Source of the DNA: Amycolatopsis benzoatilytica AK 16/65 | GTDB taxonomy: Bacteria; Actinomycetota; Actinomycetes; Mycobacteriales; Pseudonocardiaceae | DNA: 64,000 bases | Direction of reading: 5' to 3' | Assembly: GCF_000383915.1 (NCBI RefSeq) | Contig: NZ_KB912942.1 | Coordinates: forward strand, 752,506-816,505 | In this document: piece after piece, positions 9,356 through 17,891 of the stretch | How the letters are laid out: every line of letters begins with the position of its first letter | Position numbering within the stretch: position 1 is the first letter of the stretch | Notes under the pieces: generated by a model | The model's input: the letters and a program-made list of their open reading frames with translations, nothing else | Told to the model about the DNA's origin: nothing | Databases searched by the model: none | Translations under genes and position numbers: made by a program

Positions 9356-10225
9356 TCAGGGCTGCGGGCCGACGCGGCTTACCGCCAGCGCGCCCAGCCG
9401 GGTGCCGGCTTCCAGAACGTCCACTGTGGACTTCTGGGCCAGCCAGGTGGTGAGGACGCCCGCGTCGAAGGCGTCGCCGGCGCCGGTGGAGTCCACGCAG
9501 TCCGCTTCCACCGCGGGCACGGAGACGACGCCGTCCGGGTCGATCCAGCTCGCGCCGCCCAGACCCGCGGTCACCACGACCGCGCCGACGGCGTTCAGGA
9601 GTTCGGCGGCGGAAGCCGGGTCCGCCGAACCGGTGAGGGCGAGAAGCTCCTCGGTGTTCGGCATCAGCAGGTCGGTTCCGCGGACGTCGTCCAGGAACGC
9701 TGCCGGGTCGTGGATGTGCGCTGCCGCCTGCGGGTCGACCGACGTGGTGAGGCCGGCTTCCTTGGCCGCGGCCAGCGCGGCCAGGCCGGCCGGTCGCGAC
9801 GACGGGTCCAGCAGGACGTAGCCGGACAGGTGCAGGTGGCCGGCGCCGGCCAAGGCGTCCGGGGTGACGTCTTCGGGAGCGAAGCGTTTGTTCGCGCCTC
9901 GGTCGGCGAGCATGCTGCGCTGGCCTTCGCCGTCCACGAGGACGACGACGCAGCAGGTCGGCGCCTCCGGGTCGGTCGCGAACGCGCAGCGCACTCCGGC
10001 CGCTTCGAGTTCGGCGCGGATCAAGCGGCCGCCGGAGTCGTCGCCGATACGGGCGACCAGGGTGGTGTCCGCGCCCAGCGAACGCAGCCAGAGCGCGGTG
10101 TTCGCGCCGGCTCCGCCGCCGGTGAAGCGGATGTTCGCGCGGGCGTCGCCGCCGTGCGGGAGGGGTTGGTCGTGTCGTGCGACGACGTCCAGGCCGGCGT
10201 CGCCGACCACCACGATGCCGGTCAC
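9356..10225 (-). CDS. psuK: PfkB-family kinase, probable pseudouridine kinase
   Basis: 289 residues of the ribokinase fold. The glycine-rich 'FTGGGAGANTALWLRSLGA' at 34-52 forms the first PfkB signature, and 'DSTGAGDAFDAG' at 245-256 the second, with Asp251 as catalytic base and the anion hole before it. PsuK phosphorylates pseudouridine to pseudouridine 5'-phosphate. The assignment rests mainly on context: it follows psuG with a 4-bp overlap, as in the known degradation pathway. The fold alone would also fit other nucleoside or sugar kinases. It is the last gene of the pair, and hairpin R2 follows it. Confidence 0.8.
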   Translation of the reverse strand: MTGIVVVGDAGLDVVARHDQPLPHGGDARANIRFTGGGAGANTALWLRSLGADTTLVARIGDDSGGRLIRAELEAAGVRCAFATDPEAPTCCVVVLVDGEGQRSMLADRGANKRFAPEDVTPDALAGAGHLHLSGYVLLDPSSRPAGLAALAAAKEAGLTTSVDPQAAAHIHDPAAFLDDVRGTDLLMPNTEELLALTGSADPASAAELLNAVGAVVVTAGLGGASWIDPDGVVSVPAVEADCVDSTGAGDAFDAGVLTTWLAQKSTVDVLEAGTRLGALAVSRVGPQP

Positions 10226-11136
10226 GACAGCGCCACCGCCACCTCGGTCGCGAGCTTCGCGTTGGACAGCACCAGCGCTTCGTTCGCGTCGATGCTCACG
10301 CCCTCGCTCGCGGTGTGGAAGTGCTCCAGCAGCACCGGTGTCACGTCCGCGCCGTGCACGTGGCCCGCTTCCAGCTTCGCGAGGCCCTCGCGCAGCAGCC
10401 GGTCGTGCAGCTCACGGTCCATTTCGGACTCTTCCGGGATCGGATTCGCCAGCAGCACCCCGGAATTCGCGTAGCTGCGGTGCGCCGCGATCACCGCGGC
10501 GGCCTGCTTCGCGTCGTCCACCCGCCAGCCGAGCCGGTGGCCCGACGAACGAAGGTAGAAGGCGGGGAAGTCGTCGGTGCGGTAGCCGAGCACCGGGACC
10601 GAGTTGGTCTCCAGCACCTCGAGCGTCGCGGCGATGTCGAGCACCGACTTCACGCCCGAGCAGACGACCACCGTCGGCACCTTGGCGAGCACGCCGAGGT
10701 CGGCCGAGACGTCCCAGCTCCGCTCCGCGCCCAGGTGCACGCCGCCGAGGCCGCCGGTGGCGAACACGCCGATCCCGGCCGCGGCGGCGAGCGCCGAGGT
10801 GCCGGCGACGGTCGTCGCGCCGGAGCGGCCGAGGCCGATCGCCGGGCCGAGGTCGCGCAGGGAAAGCTTGTCGAGACCGGCGTCCGGCGCGCAGACGCGC
10901 TCCAGTTCGGCGGGGGAGAGGCCGATCACGGCCCGTCCGTCGAGGACGGCGATGGTGGCCGGCACCGCGCCGCCGTCGCGGACGACCTGCTCGACGCGGC
11001 GGCCGACGTCGAGGTTGCGCGGGTAGGGCAAACCGTGCGAAAGGATGGTGCTCTCGAGGGCGACGACGGGGTGACCGTCACGCAACGCCGAAGCGACTTC
11101 CTCGTGGATGAAAAGCGGAGTGGTCTGGGTGGTCAC
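10222..11136 (-). CDS. psuG: Pseudouridine-5'-phosphate glycosidase
   Basis: 304 residues, the family length. PsuG cleaves the C-glycosidic bond of pseudouridine 5'-phosphate to uracil and ribose 5-phosphate, using a lysine Schiff base and a divalent metal. 'VVALESTILSHGLPYPRN' at 25-41 contains Glu28; Lys90 in 'DKLSLRDL' and Lys163 in 'CSGVKSVLD' correspond to active-site lysines; 'TGGLGGVHLGAERSWDVSADL' (128-147) holds the metal-binding Asp. It starts with ATG and is first in a two-gene operon with psuK, which salvages pseudouridine from RNA turnover. Confidence 0.95.
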   Translation of the reverse strand: MTTQTTPLFIHEEVASALRDGHPVVALESTILSHGLPYPRNLDVGRRVEQVVRDGGAVPATIAVLDGRAVIGLSPAELERVCAPDAGLDKLSLRDLGPAIGLGRSGATTVAGTSALAAAAGIGVFATGGLGGVHLGAERSWDVSADLGVLAKVPTVVVCSGVKSVLDIAATLEVLETNSVPVLGYRTDDFPAFYLRSSGHRLGWRVDDAKQAAAVIAAHRSYANSGVLLANPIPEESEMDRELHDRLLREGLAKLEAGHVHGADVTPVLLEHFHTASEGVSIDANEALVLSNAKLATEVAVALS

Positions 11137-11507
11137 AGAGGGACATCATCTTTGATCGCCGCGGGCGGCGCGGCATCGGGTCAGCTCTGCCCGCGGATGC
11201 CGTCGGGTCGCGGCTTCCCAGCGTGACCGGGCAGTCTCGGTGAGGTACAACGGCACGCGCGAGGGCAGCTTTCCAGCGCTGCGGCGGCGCGTCGTCTTCT
11301 GGCGCTTCGTTATTGGACCTGGCCGGGTACGGCGTCGTAACAACGTCGTCTCGCGGCTCGCTCGTCGGGCAGCGCTGCGGCGAGCTGCTCGGGCGTCGCG
11401 CGCGACGGCGGTGGCGTGCGACATCCCGGCTCTCGGCGGTCCAGCGGCAGGTCAGAAGACGGTATCCGGGGATTACCGGGGGCGCGTCGCTGAGGCATGA
11501 TGGTGGG
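11137..11507. other. Divergent intergenic region psuG / DUF3039
   Basis: About 370 bp between two divergent starts. It should hold both promoters, but I see no confident -35/-10 pair, no long palindrome and no plausible small gene. No copy of the hairpin family is present, in keeping with its absence from divergent regions. Confidence 0.5.
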
Positions 11508-11750
11508 GTGAGCACCGAGACGCTGACCAAGCCGGAGACCGACAGCACCGAGTCGACCGACGACGACTCCCCGAAGATGTTCCACTACGTGCGCAAGAAC
11601 AAGATCGCCGAAAGCGCGGTCATGGGCACGCACGTGGTGGCGCTCTGTGGCGAGGTCTTCCCGGTCACGAAGTCGCCCAAGCCCGGGTCGCCGGTGTGCC
11701 CGAAGTGCAAGAAGATCTACGAGGGCCTGCGCCCCGGCGGCGACGACTGA
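11508..11750 (+). CDS. DUF3039 small zinc-binding-type protein
   Basis: 80 residues. An acidic, Thr-rich N-terminus (1-22) precedes 'MFHYVRKNKIAESAVMGTHVVALCGEVF' and 'PVCPKCKKIYEGL'. His26, His42, Cys47, Cys64 and Cys67 could bind zinc, giving a small zinc-ribbon-like fold. This matches DUF3039, a short actinobacterial family without known function. The GTG at 11508 is preceded by a GGTGG stretch; longer frames upstream lack similarity. In related genomes the gene is found near a DEAD/DEAH helicase, and here such a helicase lies 2.6 kb downstream. Confidence 0.85.
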   Translation: MSTETLTKPETDSTESTDDDSPKMFHYVRKNKIAESAVMGTHVVALCGEVFPVTKSPKPGSPVCPKCKKIYEGLRPGGDD

Positions 11751-11797
11751 CCTGCGCGCCAACCGGCCTCGCCCGCCGGTGGCTGCTGCGCGAAACC

Positions 11798-11852
11798 GTC
11801 CGTGAAGGGCCCCTTGAGGGAATCCAAGTCCCTCAAGGGGCCCTTCACGGAC
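11798..11852. repeat. Hairpin repeat copy R3
   Basis: GTCCGTGAAGGGCCCCTTGA and its exact complement enclose the centre GGGAATCCAAGTCCC. This is effectively the family consensus. It lies 47 bp after the DUF3039 stop and before the secreted-protein gene on the same strand. Confidence 0.9.
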
Positions 11853-11991
11853 TGGGAGCGGGGAGCCGCGGGTTCCCCGGCGTCCCGTTCTCCGGGAACA
11901 AATGTGAAAATCCTTCACTCGGTGGCTGTGCACCCGGGGAGGAACTGGTAGATCTTCATCCGGCCAGTCGCCTCCCCGCAGGAGTCCTCCC

Positions 11992-12840
11992 ATGCGCAGA
12001 ACCGGCATCGTGTTGTCCCTCGTCGTCCTGCTCTCCGCGTTCAGCACCGTCGCGGCAGGCGCCGCCAGCGCGGTCACCGGCTGGACCACCGTCGGCTCGG
12101 ACCGGGCTCGGCCGCTCGACGAGAGCCAGGGGCTGGCCACCGTGGAACGGCCTTCGGGCACGAGCATCCGCTACACCGGCATCGGCACCATCGACCCCGG
12201 TCTCGCGGCCAAGGGCTGGAACCACATCGGCGACCCGGGGTCGGCGAAGGGCTGGTACGTCGAGCCGTACCAGCGCGACGACCGCGGGGCGAAGCTCTTC
12301 CGCGTCGAGGCGCCCGACGGCAGCCGCGCCGACTACCAGCACGCGCTGGAGTCCTGGGAGGCCAACAACAACTCCTTCGCCGCGGTATCGCCGGACGCGC
12401 GCTGGATGGTGTCCGGCGAGTGGGGCACGATGGACCGCCTGCTCGTCTACCCGATGCCGGGCGTAGCGGCCACCGATCCCGGGCAGAACCTGCCGTACGC
12501 GTCGGCGATCCGGCTGGACCACCCGGTGCGCGACGTCCAGGGCTGCGACTTCGTGTCCGCCACCCGGCTGATGTGCTCCTCCGACGACCCTGAGGGCAGC
12601 CTTTTCGGCACCACCAAACCGCTGCTGCAGGTCGACCTCGCCGCGCCGGTTTCCGGTTCGGACGTCACCGGGCACGTCACCTCGCTCGGCCAGCTTCCGC
12701 TGGAGAGCGGCTGCAGCGGCAACTTCGAGGTCGAGGGAATCGACTACGACGAGCGCGACGGCACCCTGCGCGTGGTCGTGATGTCGCCGAGCGTCTGCAT
12801 CGCGTTCGACAGCAAGACCTGGCGGTTCCGGCAGGGCTGA
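11992..12840 (+). CDS. Secreted hypothetical protein
   Basis: 282 residues with a clear Sec signal peptide: MRRTG, a hydrophobic core (about 6-22) and a likely AxA cleavage near residues 24-28 (AGAASA). No lipobox is seen. The mature part has blocks such as 'GWTTVGSDRARPLDESQGLATVERP', 'VSPDARWMVSGEWGTMDRLLVYPMPG' and 'LESGCSGNFEVEGIDYDERDGTLRVVV', which read like beta-propeller or repeated sheet strands. Four Cys (in GCDF, MCSS, GCSG and VCIAF) could form two disulfides outside the cell. I do not recognise a named family. The ATG follows a GGAG (AGGAGTCCTCCC). Confidence 0.75.
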   Translation: MRRTGIVLSLVVLLSAFSTVAAGAASAVTGWTTVGSDRARPLDESQGLATVERPSGTSIRYTGIGTIDPGLAAKGWNHIGDPGSAKGWYVEPYQRDDRGAKLFRVEAPDGSRADYQHALESWEANNNSFAAVSPDARWMVSGEWGTMDRLLVYPMPGVAATDPGQNLPYASAIRLDHPVRDVQGCDFVSATRLMCSSDDPEGSLFGTTKPLLQVDLAAPVSGSDVTGHVTSLGQLPLESGCSGNFEVEGIDYDERDGTLRVVVMSPSVCIAFDSKTWRFRQG

Positions 12841-12849
12841 GGCGGGCGG

Positions 12850-14121
12850 TCAGCGCTGTGAAGGACGGTTGCGCGGTTCCGGGCCGGACGACGGCCCGGA
12901 ACCGGCGGTGCGAGGCCGTTCGGCCGGGCGGGTCCGTTCCTGCGCCGGGGGACGCGGGCCGTCCGGTGCCGCGAACTGCGCGGTTTCCGAAGCGGTCTCC
13001 GGTTCGGCCTGGCCCAGCTCGGTGCCGTGCACGTCGCCCGGAGCGCCCTCCTCGTGCTCGTCGGGATGCCGTTTCGGCCTCCGCAGCGGCATTGTCGTGC
13101 GGTCCCACAGCCGGCGGCCCTCTTCGGCGCGCAGCCGTTCCGTCGCGCGTTCCATTTCCAGCCGTCGCCACTTGCGCCGCTGCCGGCGGGTCGCCTTGGC
13201 CGGCCACAGCTCCTGGATCGCGCTGTTGAAATATGCCCCGCCGACCACCGCGAGGCCGATGAAGAACATCAGCAGCAGGAACGCGATCGGCGCGGCCAGC
13301 GCGCCGTAGGTGTAGCCGGTCTTGGTGATCCAGTTGAGGTAGATCCGCAGCCCGATGCTCGACACCAGGAACACCACGCCGGCCAGGATTGCGCCGGGCA
13401 GGCCGCGGTGCCAGGGCAGCCGTCGCGGCAGGGCGAGCTTGTACAGGGTGGTCAGCGCCAGCACGATCATCACGCCCAGCACCGGGTAGTACAGCGCGCC
13501 GACCCAGGACGTGACGGTCGGGCGCCAGTCGAGCGGGAAGAACTCCGGCAGCAGGTCCGGGCCGATCGCCAGCAGCGGCAGCCCGATCACCAGCCCGATC
13601 AGCGCGCACAGGTACAGCAGCAGCGCGAAGATCCGCTGCCAGACCTCGTTGCGCACGCCGTACTGGTCGTGCGCGACGGTGATCGCGTCCACGAACGACG
13701 ACATCGCCGACGAACCCGCCCACAGCGAGATGACGAAGCCCACGGACACGATCTCGCCCTTGCCCACGGTGAGGATGCTGTTCACCGTCGGCTCGATGAT
13801 CTCCTGCACCACGTTCGCGCTGAACACGGTGTGGCAGAAGGTGATGATCCGGTCGTGCACGGCGGTGACCACGCCCTGGCCGAACCACTCGCCGATGAAC
13901 CCGACGCTGCCGAGCAGCCCGAGCAGCAGCGGCGGGAGCGACAACGTCTGCCAGAAGGCGGCCTCGGCCGCTTCGGAGAAGATATTGCCGTCCCACGCTT
14001 TCGCGAGCGTGCGGGTCAGGAGCCGCCACGGCCCCCTGCGCACGGTCTTCTCCGGCGCTCTCTTCTCCGGCACTGCCTCGCCGGCGTCCGGTCTCACCTC
14101 GCCCATGGTGTGTCCCAGCAT
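12850..14121 (-). CDS. YihY/BrkB family inner-membrane protein
   Basis: 423 residues. After a charged N-terminus (1-40) come about six membrane segments (roughly 60-80, 110-135, 165-195, 210-235, 255-280 and 290-315), with family features 'NIFSEAAEAAFWQTLSLPPL' and 'LALTTLYKLALPRRLPWHRGLPGA'. The last 110 residues are a soluble, charged, Pro/Glu-rich tail, longer than in E. coli YihY. It resembles the actinobacterial YhjD-like branch, where some members have been linked to lipid export in mycobacteria. Function here is unproven. It ends 9 bp from the stop of the secreted-protein gene. Confidence 0.85.
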   Translation of the reverse strand: MLGHTMGEVRPDAGEAVPEKRAPEKTVRRGPWRLLTRTLAKAWDGNIFSEAAEAAFWQTLSLPPLLLGLLGSVGFIGEWFGQGVVTAVHDRIITFCHTVFSANVVQEIIEPTVNSILTVGKGEIVSVGFVISLWAGSSAMSSFVDAITVAHDQYGVRNEVWQRIFALLLYLCALIGLVIGLPLLAIGPDLLPEFFPLDWRPTVTSWVGALYYPVLGVMIVLALTTLYKLALPRRLPWHRGLPGAILAGVVFLVSSIGLRIYLNWITKTGYTYGALAAPIAFLLLMFFIGLAVVGGAYFNSAIQELWPAKATRRQRRKWRRLEMERATERLRAEEGRRLWDRTTMPLRRPKRHPDEHEEGAPGDVHGTELGQAEPETASETAQFAAPDGPRPPAQERTRPAERPRTAGSGPSSGPEPRNRPSQR

Positions 14122-14333
14122 GGTCTATCCGCGCCGTTTTGGCTCGTCGCCCCCGCTGAGCGCGGGCGTGTCGGGGGACACCACCCGTGGCGGTGGCGGG
14201 CGCCGGCGGGGACGGAAGGTAAGCTGGCCGACGTGCCCTCATCGCGGCGCCCGGCGGCGAAGCCGGTGCCACCGTGGGGGTTTTCGCACGTCACGGCCGC
14301 GCGGAGCGGCCCGGGAAGGGGGTGAGCGCAGTC

Positions 14334-16079
14334 ATGTCCGAGACGAACCAGCAGGTGCTCGGGGCGCCGCCCGCCGAGAAGGACGCCACCGCGCGTCCGC
14401 TGCGCGCCTGGCAGCGGCGGGCGCTCACGAAATACCTGTCCGGCAAGCCGAAGGACTTCCTGGCGGTCGCGACGCCGGGCGCGGGCAAGACCGTCTTCGG
14501 TCTCCGGATCGCCGCCGAGCTGCTGTCCGACCGCACCGTCGAAGCGGTCACCATCGTCACGCCGACCGAGCACCTGAAGCACCAGTGGGCGTCCGCGGCC
14601 GCGGCGGCGGGCATCCCGATCGACTCGAACTTCCGCAACACCACCGGCGTCACGTCGTCGGACTACCGCGGCGTCGCGGTCACCTACGCGCAGGTCGCCG
14701 CGCACCCCACGCTGCACCGGGTGCGCACCGAGAACCGCAAGACGCTGGTGATCCTCGACGAGATCCACCACGCGGGCGACGCGAAGTCCTGGGGCGACGC
14801 GACCAGCGAGGCGTTCACCCCCGCGGTGCGCCGGCTCGCGCTCACCGGAACCCCGTTCCGCAGCGACGATTCGGCGATCCCGTTCGTCACCTACGAGCCG
14901 GACGCGGGCGGTTTCCAGCGCAGCAAGGCCGACCATTCCTACGGCTACTCCGACGCACTGGCCGACGGCGTGGTCCGGCCGGTCGTCTTCCTCGCCTACT
15001 CGGGCGAAGCGTCCTGGCGCACCAGCGCCGGCGAGGAGTTCACCGCTCGGCTGGGCGAACCGCTTACCGCCGAGCAGAACGCTCGTGCCTGGCGGACCGC
15101 GCTGGATCCGTCCGGCGAGTGGATCCCGGCGGTGCTGCAGGCCGCGGACACCCGGCTCAGCCAAGTCCGCCAGTCCATCCCGGACGCGGGCGGCCTGGTG
15201 ATCGCCACCGACCAGGAGACCGCGCGCGCCTACGCCAAGATCCTGGAGCGGATCTGCGGCCAGACGCCGACGCTGGTGCTGTCCGACGACCCGAAGGCGT
15301 CCGGGCGGATCAAGGAGTTCTCCGAGACCACCGAACGCTGGATCGTCGCGGTCCGGATGGTGTCCGAAGGCGTCGACGTGCCGCGGCTGGCCGTCGGGGT
15401 GTACGCGACCAGCGCGTCCACCCCGCTGTTTTTCGCACAGGCCATCGGCCGCTACGTGCGGGCGCGGAAAAAGGGCGAGACGGCGAGCATCTTCCTGCCG
15501 AGCGTGCCGGTGCTGCTGGAGCTGGCCAGCGAGCTGGAAGCGCAGCGCGACCACGTGCTCGGCAAGCCGCACCGGGAAAAGGAAGGCTGGGACGACGAGC
15601 TGCTCGCCCAGGCCAACCGCACCGAGGACGAGCCGGGCGAGGAGGAGAAGGCGTTCACCTCGCTGCACGCCTCCGCCGAGCTCGACCAGGTGATCTACGA
15701 CGGCAACTCGTTCGGCACCGCGGTGTTCTCCGGCTCCGACGAGGAACAGGAGTACCTCGGCCTGCCCGGGTTGCTGGAACCGGACCAGGTCCGCGCGCTG
15801 CTGCGCAAGCGGCAGGAAGAGCAGATCACCGACGAGAAGCGGCGCAAGCCGAAAGCCGAGGAGCCGGCGGCGCCGCCGGTCCGGTCCCAGTCGGTCGCCG
15901 AACGGCTGGGCTCGCTGCGCAAGGAACTCAACGCGCTGGTCGGCGTGTACCACCACCGCACGAAGAAGCCGCACGGCGCGATCCACAACGAGTTGCGCCG
16001 CCAGTGCGGCGGTCCGCCGACCGCGATGGCGACGGTGGAACAGCTCGAGGAACGGATCGTCACGCTTCGGTCTTGGTAG
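14334..16079 (+). CDS. DEAD/DEAH-box SF2 helicase
   Basis: 581 residues. The helicase core shows the Walker A 'ATPGAGKT' at 46-53, motif II 'DEIHH' at 142-146, motif III-like 'TGTPFR' at 171-176, and in the second RecA domain 'VSEGVDVPRL' and motif VI 'QAIGRYVRARKKGE' near 370. It should use ATP to remodel nucleic acid; the substrate is unknown. The C-terminal third (about 400-580) is Glu/Lys-rich and ends in a helical domain ('HGAIHNELRRQCGG'). ATG 14334 follows GGAAGGGGG by about 12 nt; a GTG 12 nt upstream is the alternative. This single-gene helicase is conserved near DUF3039 in actinobacteria. Confidence 0.88.
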   Translation: MSETNQQVLGAPPAEKDATARPLRAWQRRALTKYLSGKPKDFLAVATPGAGKTVFGLRIAAELLSDRTVEAVTIVTPTEHLKHQWASAAAAAGIPIDSNFRNTTGVTSSDYRGVAVTYAQVAAHPTLHRVRTENRKTLVILDEIHHAGDAKSWGDATSEAFTPAVRRLALTGTPFRSDDSAIPFVTYEPDAGGFQRSKADHSYGYSDALADGVVRPVVFLAYSGEASWRTSAGEEFTARLGEPLTAEQNARAWRTALDPSGEWIPAVLQAADTRLSQVRQSIPDAGGLVIATDQETARAYAKILERICGQTPTLVLSDDPKASGRIKEFSETTERWIVAVRMVSEGVDVPRLAVGVYATSASTPLFFAQAIGRYVRARKKGETASIFLPSVPVLLELASELEAQRDHVLGKPHREKEGWDDELLAQANRTEDEPGEEEKAFTSLHASAELDQVIYDGNSFGTAVFSGSDEEQEYLGLPGLLEPDQVRALLRKRQEEQITDEKRRKPKAEEPAAPPVRSQSVAERLGSLRKELNALVGVYHHRTKKPHGAIHNELRRQCGGPPTAMATVEQLEERIVTLRSW

Positions 16080-16192
16080 CGCGTGACCCAGTAGCCGGAC
16101 AAAACCGGACAACTTCCCGAACGGTACTTTCTGGTCGGGTGTGCCGGATCCGGTCAGCTCTCGAGGTTGACGCGATTCTCCGCAAGCTACGC

Positions 16193-16221
16193 AGCGTGCC
16201 CGTCATTCCGGCGGGCACGCT
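16193..16221 (+). terminator. Hairpin 3' of the helicase gene
   Basis: AGCGTGCCCG (16193-16202) pairs perfectly with CGGGCACGCT (16212-16221) across a 9-nt loop, 113 bp after the helicase stop. There is no T run. It could end helicase transcription before the xyl promoter. The rest of 16080-16477 shows nothing else I can support. Confidence 0.5.
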
Positions 16222-16477
16222 GACCGTGCCTGGTTGCCCGTCACCCGCGCTTGTCCGGTTTTTGTCCTGGTAGGACGCGTCGACAGTCCGTTCGCCTGCT
16301 CCCGCCTGGGCGGCTCGGTCGCGCGCACCGACGAAACCGGACGGCCGGTCGTCACGCAGCGTGCGTGGCGGCGGTCACTCCGTCGCCGTGCACCGCCATT
16401 CGGGCCCGTGTTGCCGAACCGTGTCCATTTGGTGTCAGTTAATCGATCAGACTGTCTTCCCTCGGGCCGTTCGGCGG

Positions 16478-16502
16478 CATATGTTGTCGGCCACAACATA
16501 TG
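16478..16502. promoter_or_regulatory. Perfect palindromic operator upstream of the sugar ABC operon
   Basis: CATATGTTGT and ACAACATATG form an exact 10-bp inverted repeat around a 5-bp CGGCC spacer, ending 63 bp before the xylF-like start. Its AT-rich arms stand out in this GC-rich DNA. The position and symmetry fit a repressor site, most likely for the ROK regulator encoded at the end of the same cluster. Confidence 0.75.
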
Positions 16503-16565
16503 TGCGACGGTGCACCGGGGCCTTCTCCGGATCACCCCGCGAGCATGATCGGAGAAGGAACGAGG

Positions 16566-17699
16566 ATGCGCACCAGAACCCTTACCCTCCTCGCCGCGAC
16601 GGTGAGCGCCGGCTTGGCGCTGACCGCGTGCGGCGCGAACAGCTCAGGTTCCGGGAACTCAGGGAACAACAGCTCCGCGTCGGCTCCGGCGGGCGGCGGC
16701 GCCAACGGCAAGGTCGGCGTGATCCTTCCGGAGACCGCCACCTCTGCTCGCTGGGAAGCCTTCGACAAGCCGATGCTGCAGGCTGCGCTCTCCGCGCAGG
16801 GCTTCAGCGCGGACATCGAGAACGCCCAGGGCGACAACCAGAAGTTCTCCACCCTCGCCGACGGCTTCATCAGCCAGGGCGTCAAGGTGCTGATCATCGC
16901 CCCGTCCGACCCGGCGGTCGGCGCGGCGATCGAGGCCAAGGCGAAGACCGCGGGCATCCCGGTCATCGACTACGACCGTCCGAGCCTCGGCGGTTCGGCC
17001 GACTACTACGTCTCGTTCGACAACGAGAAGGTCGGCGAACTTCAGGCGCAGGGCCTGGCGGACGCGCTGAAGAGCAAGCCGGGCGCGAACGTGGTGCAGA
17101 TCGAGGGCGCGCCGACGGACAACAACGCGACCCTGTTCGCCGCGGGCCACGACAAGATCCTGAAGCCGCTGTACGACTCGGGCGCGCTCAAGCTCGTGCA
17201 GAAGCAGGCCATCGACAACTGGGACGCCCAGGTCGGCGGCACCACCTTCGAGCAGATCTTCACCCGGGTCAACGGCAAGGTCGACGGCGTCCTCGCGGCG
17301 AACGACGAGCTGGCCGGTGCGGTGATCACCGTGCTGAAGAAGAACGGCCTCAACGGCAAGGTCCCGGTCACCGGCCAGGACTCGACCGCGGCCGGTCTGC
17401 AGGCGATCCTGCGCGGCGACCAGACGCTGACCATCTTCAAGCCGATCAAGGAAGAAGCGGACAACACCGCGAAGCTGGCCGCGGCGCTGGCCAAGGGCGA
17501 CAAGGCAGCGGCGGACGCGATCGCGACCGGCAAGCTGCACGACCCGAAGAACAACCGCGACCTGAAGTCGGTGCTGCTCACGCCGCAGCTGATCACCGTC
17601 AAGGACATCAAGACCGTGGTCTCCGCGGGCTACGTCAAGGCGTCCGCGATCTGCACCGGCGACCTCGCCGCCAAGTGCACCCAGTACGGCATCTCCTGA
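16566..17699 (+). CDS. xylF: Sugar ABC transporter substrate-binding lipoprotein (xylose type)
   Basis: 377 residues. A lipoprotein signal with lipobox 'LTAC' puts the lipidated Cys at residue 22, followed by a Ser/Gly/Asn-rich linker to about 48. The rest is a periplasmic-binding fold of the ribose/xylose class (cluster B), with 'KVGVILPETATSARWEAFD', 'IDYDRPSLGGSADYYVSFDN' and 'GVLAANDELAGAVITVLKKNG'. The protein sits on the outer face of the membrane and delivers the sugar to the permease. 'TATSARWEAFD' and 'DNEKVGE..QGLADAL' resemble D-xylose-binding XylF more than ribose-binding RbsB, but specificity is an inference. ATG 16566 has GGAACGAGG upstream. Confidence 0.85.
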   Translation: MRTRTLTLLAATVSAGLALTACGANSSGSGNSGNNSSASAPAGGGANGKVGVILPETATSARWEAFDKPMLQAALSAQGFSADIENAQGDNQKFSTLADGFISQGVKVLIIAPSDPAVGAAIEAKAKTAGIPVIDYDRPSLGGSADYYVSFDNEKVGELQAQGLADALKSKPGANVVQIEGAPTDNNATLFAAGHDKILKPLYDSGALKLVQKQAIDNWDAQVGGTTFEQIFTRVNGKVDGVLAANDELAGAVITVLKKNGLNGKVPVTGQDSTAAGLQAILRGDQTLTIFKPIKEEADNTAKLAAALAKGDKAAADAIATGKLHDPKNNRDLKSVLLTPQLITVKDIKTVVSAGYVKASAICTGDLAAKCTQYGIS

Positions 17700-17829
17700 C
17701 GCCTTACTGTGCTGAAAGTTGCTGGTCCGGCCACCGCCACGGCCGAACGACTCCGCCGCGACGGTTACCTGCCGCTTCGGAATCGGCCCGCGTTGGCCGG
17801 ATCAGCAACTCCCCGCCAGAGCAACCGGG

Positions 17830-17860
17830 CCGGGACGCGTTCCTCTGACACGCGTCCCGG
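17830..17860 (+). promoter_or_regulatory. Intercistronic hairpin between xylF and xylG
   Basis: CCGGGACGCGT (17830-17840) pairs with ACGCGTCCCGG (17850-17860), an 11-bp perfect stem with a 9-nt loop, in the 192-bp gap before the ATPase gene. It may protect the xylF mRNA end or partly terminate transcription, giving more binding protein than ATPase and permease. Confidence 0.6.
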
Positions 17861-17891
17861 CTCGGTCCCCACGCGAGAGACAAGCGAACCC

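Noticed and set aside
14094..16112. Long minus-strand open frame opposite the SF2 helicase gene
   Set aside because: It is antisense to a gene with complete helicase motifs and reads as Arg/Gly/Ala-rich filler, a usual effect of high third-position GC.
16234..16548. Plus-strand open frame in the helicase/xyl gap
   Set aside because: It runs through the palindromic operator and has no start signal or similarity to known proteins.
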